Assembly (NCBI RefSeq): GCF_002738225.1
Contig: NZ_PEBQ01000030.1
Location: forward strand, 62,001 to 126,000
Source of the DNA: Acetobacter pomorum
GTDB taxonomy: Bacteria > Pseudomonadota > Alphaproteobacteria > Acetobacterales > Acetobacteraceae
Direction: 5' to 3'
Length of the DNA stretch: 64,000 nt
Shown here: positions 9,558-18,441 of the stretch, piece by piece
Position numbering within the stretch: the first letter of the stretch is position 1
How the letters are laid out: the number at the start of each line of letters is the position of its first letter
The notes under the pieces: generated by a model
The model's input: the letters and a program-made list of their open reading frames with translations, nothing else
What the model was told of the DNA's origin: nothing
The model's database searches: none
Translations under genes and position numbers: made by a program

Positions 9558-10082
9558 TCACAAGGTGGCGTCATGACCTGTAGAAGGATTCCGCGCAACC
9601 CCTTTTGCGCTTAAATCCGGTAGATATGGCTGGATATAGGATGCTCCAAGCCGGATGTAAGGGGTAAGCCGGCTATCTTCTGTCAGGGCGGCCATGTCCT
9701 GAGGTTGTAGTAGCCATTGTGCAGCCATGAAGAGCACAATTACTAAAAACATCCCGCGCACAATGCCAAATAGCAGGCCAAGAAGCCGATCCAGTGCATC
9801 CAGTGGCGTTGCTTTCACGATTCGGACAATGGCAGCAGAAAGCACATAGCCCACACACAGCACAACAAGCAGCACTAAAACAAAGGAAGCGATGTGTGCA
9901 CCAGTCGGTGATGTCACAAAGCGCTGAACAAAGGGCAAAAAGGCGGCATGGAAGTGCAAGGCCAGAACAATGGCAATGCCCCAACTGACAAATCCAAGCG
10001 CATGCCGCGTAAACCCTCGCCATGCGCCATGCAGGGCTGAAAGACCAATAATCAGCAGGGAAAGAGCATCTATGGCAGCCAT
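9558..10082 (-). CDS. cvpA: CvpA family membrane protein
   Basis: Protein of 174 residues with four hydrophobic helices. The opening AIDALSLLIIGLSALHGAWRG is typical of CvpA, named for colicin V production and often found directly before purF, as here. Its molecular role is not settled; links to purine metabolism and envelope stress have been reported for the family. The stop lies 46 bases before the chosen purF start, so cotranscription is likely. Confidence 0.88.
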   Translation of the reverse strand: MAAIDALSLLIIGLSALHGAWRGFTRHALGFVSWGIAIVLALHFHAAFLPFVQRFVTSPTGAHIASFVLVLLVVLCVGYVLSAAIVRIVKATPLDALDRLLGLLFGIVRGMFLVIVLFMAAQWLLQPQDMAALTEDSRLTPYIRLGASYIQPYLPDLSAKGVARNPSTGHDATL

Positions 10083-10134
10083 GAGGGAGGCTTTATGCCA
10101 ACGAATGGGCTGGCTGTCATGCGCTTCTGTATTT

Positions 10135-10485
10135 TTAAGGCAGCTTGCTGGTGGTCACACGCCACGGACGCATGATTTTACCGTTCCGTTTTTTTCTGTG
10201 CGGCGGCTGGTTCAGCTTCATGAGTAATTCCGCTACTTCCAGCCTGCGTAGCAGTTCTGTCCACACTTCAGCCGGATCAACATCCTGGCTTTCCCACAGT
10301 TTGTGCAGGGTTTGCAGGAACAGGGCACTTTCATGCACAATATCCTGCTGCCGGTCATCTATAAACGCGGCAGTACAATTTGTGGCATGGAGCCCAACCT
10401 GCCGGCAGAGCCGCTTGAGAGCGGCGCTGGCTGGAGGAGAGGCAGGTGGGTGAGGCGTAACCATAAGGTGAATGATGCGCAGCAT
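10135..10485 (-). CDS. Small helical protein of unknown function
   Basis: A protein of 116 residues if it starts at the ATG at 10485, which has AAGGG just upstream; a GTG at 10491 is also in frame. The centre (residues about 20-95) is strongly helical and rich in Leu and Glu (LLRRLEVAELLMKLNQ), and the end is basic. I do not recognise a family. It lies 22 bases after metH and 52 before cvpA on the same strand, which supports it being real and in the same transcript. Confidence 0.6.
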   Translation of the reverse strand: MLRIIHLMVTPHPPASPPASAALKRLCRQVGLHATNCTAAFIDDRQQDIVHESALFLQTLHKLWESQDVDPAEVWTELLRRLEVAELLMKLNQPPHRKKRNGKIMRPWRVTTSKLP

Positions 10486-10506
10486 ATTCACCCTTGGTCA
10501 ATGATA

Positions 10507-13500
10507 TTAGATTGTGAAGTATTTTGCGTGCTTGTTTAAAATAACAAGAGCAGAGGTGGACTGCTCCGGATGCAGCTGATCTCCATCTGTCAGCGACACA
10601 CCAATGCGTTCAGCACCCAGCAAAGCCAGAATGGGGTGCTGGTCTTCCAACCGCGGGCAAGCCGGATACCCGAAGGAATAGCGAGACCCGCGATATCCCT
10701 GTTGCAGCAGTTTCTCCATATCTCGCGCATCTTCTCCAGCAAAGCCAAGTTCGGCCCGGATACGCTTGTGGGTGTATTCGGCCATGGCTTCGGCCATTTC
10801 AACAGAAAGACCGTGGAGGTACAGATAATCCTGATACCGGTTTTCCTCAAACCAATCACGGGCGATGTCAGAGGCTTTCTGGCCGACGGTGACAACCTGT
10901 AGGCCAATAACGTCACGCTCCGGGTCTGAAATGTCACGCACGAAGTCAGCAATACACTCACCATCCGCTTTTGGCTGGCGTGGAAGAGTAAAGCGGCAGA
11001 CTTCAGTCGTGCCGTCTTCTTCAAACAGTACCAGATCATTGCCATCCCCGGCAGCTTTCCAGTAGCCGTAAATAGCTTGCGGTTTGAGAATGTTTTCTTT
11101 GGCTGTCAGATCCAGCATGCGGCGCAGGATTGGGCGCAGCTCTTGCCGGGCCCATACCAAGAAATCATCCAAGGAGCGGCCTTGTTTACGGAAGCCCCAC
11201 TGGAACTGATAAAGCGCGCGTTCGTTCAGGAACGGCAGAACGGCTTCTGGCGTAGCTTCCAGAACGCGGGAACCCCAGAATGGCGGAACCATCGGCGGTT
11301 CATCTGCCGTCAGGCGTTCACGTCGTGCACGGGCTGCAGCAACATCAACCGGGCCAAAGCCACGTGTTTCTGCTGTTTCTGGCGTGCGTGCGTTGGTGCG
11401 GGTGGCTTTGCCTTCGCGCCGTTTCTGGATAGCGGCCAGATAGTCATCAAACTTTTTCTGGCTGATCTGGTCCATCAGGGTCAGGCCATCAAATGCATCA
11501 CGCGCGTAGGCTACTCGGCCGGTGGGTGCATAGGCAGCCACGCAATCTTCTTCCACATAATTGCGGGTAAGAGCTGCGCCGCCCAGAAGAACGGGTGTTT
11601 CCAACCCGGCGCGGGAAATTTCTTCCAAATTTTCGCGCATGATGACGGTAGATTTCACCAGTAGGCCAGACATGCCAATGGCATCGGCCTTTTCCTTGCG
11701 TGCCGCGTCAATCATGTCCTGCACGGGCACTTTGATGCCCAGATTGACTACACGATACCCATTGTTGGTGAGGATGATATCCACAAGGTTTTTGCCGATA
11801 TCGTGTACGTCCCCTTTAACCGTAGCCAGCACGATTGTGCCGCGCTGCTGGCCATCTATCCGCTCCATATGCGGTTCCAGATAGGCAACAGCGGCTTTCA
11901 TGGTTTCGGCAGATTGCAGCACGAAAGGCAGTTGCATCTTGCCTGCACCAAACAGTTCGCCAACTACCTTCATGCCATCCAGCAGAACGGTATTGATGAT
12001 GTCTAGCGGGGCCATGTTTTGCATAGCTTCGTCAAGGTCTGTTTCCAGTCCTTTACGGTCCCCGTCAACAATACGGTCTTTCAGGCGTTCTTCTGCTGTT
12101 TCTGCTCGTTTCCGCTGTACTGCATCTGCTGCCTTACGATCTGCAAACATGGCCAGAAGTGTTTGCAGGGGATCATAATCTTCTGTGCGACGGTCAAAAA
12201 TCAGATCTTCTGCAACTTTCACCTCTTCAGGGGCAATCAGATGCAGGGGGCGGATTTTGGACACATGCACAATGGCGGCTGTCATGCCGGCTTTTACAGC
12301 GTGGTCCAGATAGACTGAGTTCAACACCGCGCGTGCGGCCGGATTAAGCCCGAACGAAATATTGGAAAGACCGAGCACGATCTGAATGTCCGGGAAGGCA
12401 TCCCGAATCATTTTAATGCCCTCAAGCGTCCACTGCCCCAGTTTGCGGTCATCTTCCGCACCGGTGGCAATAGTGAAGGTGAGGGGGTCTATCATCAGGT
12501 CAGACTGAGGCAGACCGTATTTTTCGCAGGCAAACTCCACAAGGCGGCTGGCAATGCGCAGCTTGTCTTCCGGCTTGCGGGCCATGCCTTCTTCATCAAT
12601 CGTCAGGGCAACAACAGCAGCACCAAACTTGCGGGCCAGTGTCATGCGGTCTGATGCCGGGCCTTCGCCATCTTCAAAGTTGATGGAGTTGATGATGGGT
12701 TTGCCACCGTGCAGCTTGAGTGCAGCCTCGATAACCGGTGTTTCGGTAGAATCGATCACGAGTGGTGCGTTTACGGATGAGGTGAAGCGTTTGATCACTT
12801 CATCCATTTCTGCGCGTTCATTGCGGCCAACAAAAGCTGTGCAGATATCCAGCGCGTTGGAGCCCTCGCGTATTTGCTCACGCCCGACGGTTACGCACCC
12901 ATCCCAGTCATGTGCTTCCTGAAGTTCACGCCATTTTTTGGAGCCGTTGGCATTACAGCGTTCCCCAATGGAGAAATAGGCGTTTTCTTGTCGGAGGGAG
13001 ACCTGAGAATAAAGGCTGGCGACAGATGGCACCCATACAGATGTGCGGGGCACAGGGGCCGGGCGCAGGCGACCTGTGCCTTCTGCACGGCGGCGTAGCA
13101 TGGCATCCAGCGCTTCTGTATGAGGTGTGGAGGTGCCACAGCAGCCGCCAATCAGGTTCAGACCGTCTTCTGTAATAAAACGTTCAACCCACGTGGCCAT
13201 TTCTGCTGGTGTGAGGGGGTAGTGGGTCTGGCCGTTTACCAATTCAGGCAAGCCAGCATTGGGTTGGACGGAAATCAGCCGCGGCCAGTTTTCAGAGAGC
13301 CATTTGACATGCTCTGCCATTTCCTGCGGCCCTGTTGCACAGTTCAGGCCCATGAGATCGACATCAAGGCTGTGAATAACAGTGGCGGCTGCGGCAATAT
13401 CCGGCCCCACAAGCAAGGTGCCCGTGGTTTCTACAGTAACCTGCACAAAAATCGGGGTTGTGGTGCCTAGTTCTTTCCGTGCGATCTTTACGCCATTTAC

Positions 13501-14013
13501 GGCTGCCTTGATCTGAAGGGTATCTTGGCAGGTTTCAATCAGAATAGCGTCTACACCGCCTTCAATCAGGCCGCGTGCTTGTTCCGCCAGAGCTGCTTCC
13601 AGGCTGTCATAATCAATATTGCCCAGAGAGGGCAGCTTTGTGCCGGGGCCCATGGAGCCCAGAACATAACGGGTGCGGCCATCGGCAAAGCTTTCTGCCG
13701 CTTCACGTGCCAGTATGGCGGAGTTCTTATTGATTTCTCGCGTTCTGTCTGTCAGACCAAATTCACCCAGCGTGATGGGGGAACCACCAAATGTGTTGGT
13801 TTCCACCATGTCTGCGCCGGCTTCAAAGTAACCGCGATGGATTTCACGGATAAGTTCCGGGCGTGAAAGTGTGAGGATTTCGGTGCAGTTTTCCTGTCCC
13901 CAGTAATCACGCTGTATATCCAGATCCAGCATTTGGATACGTGACCCCATGCCTCCATCACAAAGCAGAACCTGATCACGTAGGGCATCGAGAAGCGGCA
14001 GACGAGAAGACAT
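10507..14013 (-). CDS. metH: Cobalamin-dependent methionine synthase
   Basis: Transfers a methyl group from methyltetrahydrofolate to homocysteine through methylcobalamin. Four modules are visible. The homocysteine domain (residues 1-330) has CDGGMGSRIQ and zinc cysteines in GLNCATG and GGCCGTST. The folate-binding domain spans about 345-610. The cobalamin domain (about 630-880) has DVHDIGKNL, the lower-ligand DxHxxG motif. The C-terminal part is the reactivation domain. ATG at 14013 gives 1168 residues. The frame extends to a GTG at 14070, but that part looks non-conserved and neither start has a good ribosome site. Confidence 0.95.
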   Translation of the reverse strand: MSSRLPLLDALRDQVLLCDGGMGSRIQMLDLDIQRDYWGQENCTEILTLSRPELIREIHRGYFEAGADMVETNTFGGSPITLGEFGLTDRTREINKNSAILAREAAESFADGRTRYVLGSMGPGTKLPSLGNIDYDSLEAALAEQARGLIEGGVDAILIETCQDTLQIKAAVNGVKIARKELGTTTPIFVQVTVETTGTLLVGPDIAAAATVIHSLDVDLMGLNCATGPQEMAEHVKWLSENWPRLISVQPNAGLPELVNGQTHYPLTPAEMATWVERFITEDGLNLIGGCCGTSTPHTEALDAMLRRRAEGTGRLRPAPVPRTSVWVPSVASLYSQVSLRQENAYFSIGERCNANGSKKWRELQEAHDWDGCVTVGREQIREGSNALDICTAFVGRNERAEMDEVIKRFTSSVNAPLVIDSTETPVIEAALKLHGGKPIINSINFEDGEGPASDRMTLARKFGAAVVALTIDEEGMARKPEDKLRIASRLVEFACEKYGLPQSDLMIDPLTFTIATGAEDDRKLGQWTLEGIKMIRDAFPDIQIVLGLSNISFGLNPAARAVLNSVYLDHAVKAGMTAAIVHVSKIRPLHLIAPEEVKVAEDLIFDRRTEDYDPLQTLLAMFADRKAADAVQRKRAETAEERLKDRIVDGDRKGLETDLDEAMQNMAPLDIINTVLLDGMKVVGELFGAGKMQLPFVLQSAETMKAAVAYLEPHMERIDGQQRGTIVLATVKGDVHDIGKNLVDIILTNNGYRVVNLGIKVPVQDMIDAARKEKADAIGMSGLLVKSTVIMRENLEEISRAGLETPVLLGGAALTRNYVEEDCVAAYAPTGRVAYARDAFDGLTLMDQISQKKFDDYLAAIQKRREGKATRTNARTPETAETRGFGPVDVAAARARRERLTADEPPMVPPFWGSRVLEATPEAVLPFLNERALYQFQWGFRKQGRSLDDFLVWARQELRPILRRMLDLTAKENILKPQAIYGYWKAAGDGNDLVLFEEDGTTEVCRFTLPRQPKADGECIADFVRDISDPERDVIGLQVVTVGQKASDIARDWFEENRYQDYLYLHGLSVEMAEAMAEYTHKRIRAELGFAGEDARDMEKLLQQGYRGSRYSFGYPACPRLEDQHPILALLGAERIGVSLTDGDQLHPEQSTSALVILNKHAKYFTI

Positions 14014-14687
14014 GGCGACCATAAAATGTAAAAAGAAAGGGGAAAGTGCTTTCCCAACCCTGCAAAGCACAAGGTTCCACGTTATTCCAGAGAGCAGCCT
14101 TTATGTCCACTAGCCTTATGGAGCCGCGTGCACAGTGCGGAGATGGCCGGATTCTGTTGCATGTGTGTGCATCTGTGCCAGATAACAAATATAATAAGCA
14201 GGAAGTCGCACTTTTATTTGTTAATTTAAAGGAAACGAAAGAACAAACACAGCAATGGGCTCACGTCTGGTATTGGAAAGGAGTATTGTCGCCTCAGATA
14301 GGGCGGCATTCGGCCCAGTGTTTGTGCTGTACAGGGCAAGCTGGTTTGTCGGCTTTTTTACTTGCACGCGCCCAAGAAAGTGTTCTGGGGCGTTGCATGC
14401 CGTATCGTTCTGTGTGGATTATATGCAGCCCTAACCAAATAGAGATGGTAAGGAATCAATTGCGGAAAGAAGGATTTCTCAATTCTTTTTATCAATTTTC
14501 AGCCTAAAATTTTTCTATCTTTAGTTAGGTCTTGGGTTTCTTTGTATGTTTTGTGATGCGCTACATAGAAAAACTTGGAGAGTGTGTATTCTCCTGTCAT
14601 AACGGCGCATGTGCCGGAGCAGAGATACATCTGCTATATTTGTGTGGTACTTTGTTTATTAAGTTGGGTTAACCAAAAGGGTTGTGC
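14014..14687. other. Long intergenic region between divergent metH and the secretion operon
   Basis: About 670 bases with no gene I can support. It is visibly richer in A and T than its flanks. On the metH side there is an inverted repeat, GTGCTTT at 14046-14052 and AAAGCAC at 14064-14070, a 7-bp stem with an 11-base loop some 33 bases before the metH ATG. On the right, GGAGA and TCTCC pair at 14577-14594. I could not match the metH leader to a known SAM, SAH or cobalamin riboswitch. An open frame at 14046-14507 on the plus strand lacks a ribosome site and recognisable features. Confidence 0.6.
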
Positions 14688-16940
14688 GTGGACCAGACTG
14701 ATCATGTGCCGGAACAGGCCGGTTCTTCCTCAGATACAGGGCGTGGCCAGGACGCTTCTGTTTCTGCGCCAATTATCCGGTTGCGCGCTGTTATTGCAGC
14801 AGCCAAGTATCACGGTCTGGAGCTAGACACTCGTGATTTTGCTGCAGAACCAGGGGAGGATACGCCCTCTCCGGCAACTCTGGTGCGTTGGTTGGAAGAT
14901 CAGGGGGCTGTTGCAAAAGCAGTACGCATAAAGTGGCGTTATCTGGTAAAGATGACGCAATCGCCGCCAGTTGTTTTGATGTTTCGTGATGGTTCGGCAG
15001 CCCTGATGGTAAATACAACACCAGATCGTGGTGTTGTATGGTTGCAAGACCCACTTAAAACTGCAGCTGCGCCGGTAGCAGTGGATGAATTGCGCCTGTC
15101 ACAGATATGGACAGGCGATATCCTGCTTATCAAACGGCGCAAAGGGGAATCAGAGGCCGATGCTCCCATTTCTCTGGGGTGGCTGGCAAAGATGGTGTTG
15201 CGTGAAAAGCGCTCCTTACGAGATATAGGCCTCGCTTCTATCACGCTAAGTATCTTGCAGATTTTTCCGCCCCTCATTGTGATGCAAGTTATTGATAAAG
15301 TTGTAAGTTATCATTCCATGTCGACACTTGTGTCGATTTCTGGGTTGTTGTTCATATTTTCGATTTATGAAGTTTTGATCAGCTACGCACGGCGTGATCT
15401 CTCTTTAGTGCTCACAACGCGTATTGATTCCCGTATTTCTCTTCATCTGTTCAGCCGTCTTTTAGCGTTGCCGTTAGAATATTTTGAACGGCAACAGACC
15501 GGGAATGTTCTCGGTCGTGTCATGTCAATTTATAAAGTACGAGATTTTCTGACTGGTCGACTGATGTCGACTTTTCTCGATCTTTTTACGTTGGTTGTCA
15601 TACTGCCGTTTCTGTTCATTATCAGTTCAACATTGGCATGGATGACTGTTGCTTGTGCGGGCCTTATTGGTTTGATCGTTGTGGTGGCTATGGCTCCTCT
15701 AAGCAGAGTTATGGTGCGCCAGATGGAGGCCGAACGGGACCGGAGTGCAGTTCTTTATGAAAGTGTTGCTGGTATCCGCACGCTGAAAACACTTGCTTTG
15801 GAGCCTATTCGTAAGCAGGTGTGGGATGATGCAACTGCACGGGTCATTCGCTGGAAATTGGCCATGGGGCGCATGTCAAACTGGCCGCAGACACTTGTTA
15901 TGCCACTTGATTTGTTTATTAGCCGTGGTGTTATTCTGGTAGGTGCATATCTGGCTCTTACCAGTCCTTCCACAGTTGGAGTGGGTGCCTTGGTTGCGTT
16001 CATGATGCTGGGTGGACGTGTTGCCACTCCCTTGGTTGGACTGGCAAGGCTTCTGGATGATTTCAACGAAGTCATGAGTTCGTTGGCTGAGGCCGCATCT
16101 GTTTTAAACCAGCCAACAGAAACAAAAGCACTCACAATGGGAATGCGTCCTCCTATCAAGGGTGCGCTTTTGTTTGAGGATGTAAATTTTTCGTATCCGG
16201 GTTCTACCCGTCTGGCTTTGAAGGATGTGAATTTTTCGGTGCCAGCGGGTACTATGCTTGGGCTGGTTGGTCGAAGTGGGTCAGGCAAGTCCACCATTAC
16301 GCGTCTGCTACAAGGGGTTAGTCGGTCTTATACCGGCTACCTTAAGTTGGATGGTGTTGATCTGCGTGAAATTAATCTTACCCATTTACGACGTTCTTTT
16401 GGGGTAGTGCTGCAAGATAACTTCCTGTTCCGCGGCACCATTTACGATAATATTACGGCAGGCCGTCCCGGGTTTACGATGGATGACGTCGTGCATGCTG
16501 CCAGAATGGCTGGTGCGGAAGAGTTTATTGAGCGGATGCCAGCTGGCTACGATACGTTTATTGAAGAGGGCTGCACCAATATATCAGGTGGTCAGCGTCA
16601 GCGCCTTGCTATTGCCCGTGCAGTAATTACTGATCCGAAATTGATGATTCTGGATGAAGCAACGTCAGCTTTGGATCCGGAAAGTGAGGCATTGGTAAAC
16701 GCCAATCTGGAACGGATTGGCAAGGGGCGTACCATGGTGATTGTGTCTCACAGGCTCTCCTCTCTTGTGAATTGTGATCAAATTTGTGTGATGAATCAGG
16801 GGGCTGTGGTTGATATTGCACCGCATGACGTTCTTCTGGAGCGCTGCGATATATACCGGACACTTTGGATGCAACAGAACCGGCATACATCATCACGTGC
16901 CCAATCTGAAGACTCATCCTTGATCGCGGAAGGAGAATAA
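14688..16940 (+). CDS. Type I secretion ABC transporter (HlyB/LapB-like)
   Basis: Exporter half-transporter of about 750 residues. The N-terminal 130 residues look like a C39-peptidase-like domain lacking the catalytic Cys, as in HlyB, where it binds substrate instead of cutting it. Six membrane helices follow (about 165-440). The ATPase domain has Walker A GRSGSGKST, signature SGGQRQRLAIARA, Walker B LMILDEATSALDPES and the IVSHRL switch. GTG at 14688 has AAAAGG 8 bases upstream; TTG at 14682 is an alternative. The HlyD partner follows after 4 bases. No TolC-type gene is nearby. Confidence 0.9.
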   Translation: MDQTDHVPEQAGSSSDTGRGQDASVSAPIIRLRAVIAAAKYHGLELDTRDFAAEPGEDTPSPATLVRWLEDQGAVAKAVRIKWRYLVKMTQSPPVVLMFRDGSAALMVNTTPDRGVVWLQDPLKTAAAPVAVDELRLSQIWTGDILLIKRRKGESEADAPISLGWLAKMVLREKRSLRDIGLASITLSILQIFPPLIVMQVIDKVVSYHSMSTLVSISGLLFIFSIYEVLISYARRDLSLVLTTRIDSRISLHLFSRLLALPLEYFERQQTGNVLGRVMSIYKVRDFLTGRLMSTFLDLFTLVVILPFLFIISSTLAWMTVACAGLIGLIVVVAMAPLSRVMVRQMEAERDRSAVLYESVAGIRTLKTLALEPIRKQVWDDATARVIRWKLAMGRMSNWPQTLVMPLDLFISRGVILVGAYLALTSPSTVGVGALVAFMMLGGRVATPLVGLARLLDDFNEVMSSLAEAASVLNQPTETKALTMGMRPPIKGALLFEDVNFSYPGSTRLALKDVNFSVPAGTMLGLVGRSGSGKSTITRLLQGVSRSYTGYLKLDGVDLREINLTHLRRSFGVVLQDNFLFRGTIYDNITAGRPGFTMDDVVHAARMAGAEEFIERMPAGYDTFIEEGCTNISGGQRQRLAIARAVITDPKLMILDEATSALDPESEALVNANLERIGKGRTMVIVSHRLSSLVNCDQICVMNQGAVVDIAPHDVLLERCDIYRTLWMQQNRHTSSRAQSEDSSLIAEGE

Positions 16941-16944
16941 TCTC

Positions 16945-18396
16945 ATGAGCGACCAGGATACCCACATTGTGCCGCAAGGCCCATCGGATAAAAATCAGCA
17001 GCAAGAAATTATGCCTGCTTCAGATGATTTTCTGAAGCAGGCTGATGATCCCTATGCACAAGGCGATATGCCTACGGCGTTGCTGGAGTTTCATTCTCCA
17101 ACTGCAGCGTTGGTCAATATGCCTCCTACGCCAAGTGCACAATATCTGGTGTGGATCATTGGCGGGCTGGTACTGTTTTCCATGATAGGAATAACAGTGT
17201 TTCCTCTTGATCGGGTTGTTTCTACTGCAGGTCGATTGGTTTCCAGTGAGCCTTCTTTGGTGGTGCAACCTTTAGATACATCCATCATACGTTCGATTGA
17301 TGTGCATGAAGGGGACTTTGTTCATAAAGGTGATATTCTTGCTCATCTGGATCCTACGCAAGCAGGTGCTGATACTGAAAATCTGAAAACGCAGATGGAT
17401 CAATATCAGGCTGAAGTGGACCGTCTTCAGGCTGAAGCAAGCGGGAAAGATTACAAGCCAGATCTGAATGATGTTGCCGCATTGCCGCAGGGCGAAGCCT
17501 ATATGCGTCGCATGGCTGAATTTAATGCCAAGGTTGAAAATTACGATAAACAGATTGCCAGTTTGCAAAGTGATCTGCAGGGATATGTTGCAAATGCTGC
17601 AATGTTTGCTGCACGTGCAAAAGTGGCGGCAGATGTACATAAAATGCGGATGCAACTGCAAAAAGACCAAGTGGGCAGCCGACTTTCCACTTTGGGTGCG
17701 CAGAATGATTTGATGGAAGTTGAACGTTCACAGATTTCTGCACAGCAACAGGCTTCTTCTACACGGAACAAGCTTGCTGCATCCATATCTGAAAAAGAAG
17801 GTTATGTGCAGACCTGGAAAGCCGAAGTTTATAGAGACCTTATAACAGCGCAGCATAAACTTGCTGAAGCAAAAGGTGAGTATCAGAAAGCTGTCTTACA
17901 TAGCAGCATGATTACACTTAAAGCGGATGAAGATGCTGTTGTGCTAAATATTGCCAAAGTTTCCATTGGTTCTGTTGTGACCCCGGCTGAAAAAATTATG
18001 ACTCTTGTTCCTGTTGGGAAAGGGTTGGAAATTGAGGCTGTTATGTCAGGTCAGGATGTGGGCTTTGTAGAGCTGGGCAATAAGGCATTGGTGAAATTTG
18101 CAACGTTTCCTTTCCAGCAATATGGTGGTGCAGATGCAACAGTGAAAACCATTAGTGCAGATGCTTTTACGCCTGACTCGAATTCTGATGAAATGACGCC
18201 AGACAATACGTCCAAGGCTTTTTATCGTGTTCGTTTGAAGGTTGATAAATATACATTACATGGGGTGCCTAACTTCTTTCATCCGCAGCCTGGTATGCCG
18301 GTTACAGCAGATATTCGCGTTGGCAAGCGTACTATCATGCAATATATGCTGAATAGACTTGTGCCGGTGGTGACAAATGGAATGCGTGAACCCTGA
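16945..18396 (+). CDS. HlyD-family type I secretion periplasmic adaptor
   Basis: Protein of 483 residues. It has a cytoplasmic N-terminus of about 70 residues and one membrane helix (YLVWIIGGLVLFSMIGITVF). A lipoyl half-motif follows (VVQPLDTSIIRSIDVHEGDF), then a long coiled coil (about 145-320). A second lipoyl half and a beta domain end with the typical GMPVTADIRVGKRTIMQYML. It bridges the ABC exporter at 14688 to an outer-membrane channel. Spacing of 4 bases from the exporter gene indicates an operon. Confidence 0.9.
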   Translation: MSDQDTHIVPQGPSDKNQQQEIMPASDDFLKQADDPYAQGDMPTALLEFHSPTAALVNMPPTPSAQYLVWIIGGLVLFSMIGITVFPLDRVVSTAGRLVSSEPSLVVQPLDTSIIRSIDVHEGDFVHKGDILAHLDPTQAGADTENLKTQMDQYQAEVDRLQAEASGKDYKPDLNDVAALPQGEAYMRRMAEFNAKVENYDKQIASLQSDLQGYVANAAMFAARAKVAADVHKMRMQLQKDQVGSRLSTLGAQNDLMEVERSQISAQQQASSTRNKLAASISEKEGYVQTWKAEVYRDLITAQHKLAEAKGEYQKAVLHSSMITLKADEDAVVLNIAKVSIGSVVTPAEKIMTLVPVGKGLEIEAVMSGQDVGFVELGNKALVKFATFPFQQYGGADATVKTISADAFTPDSNSDEMTPDNTSKAFYRVRLKVDKYTLHGVPNFFHPQPGMPVTADIRVGKRTIMQYMLNRLVPVVTNGMREP

Positions 18397-18441
18397 TAGA
18401 AAAAGGGCAAAATCATATTCTGAAAGCAAAGGGTTAAAGCT

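Noticed and set aside
14046..14507. Open frame of 153 codons in the metH/secretion intergenic region
   Set aside because: No ribosome site, atypical composition, no recognisable motif, and it would overlap the metH leader hairpin.
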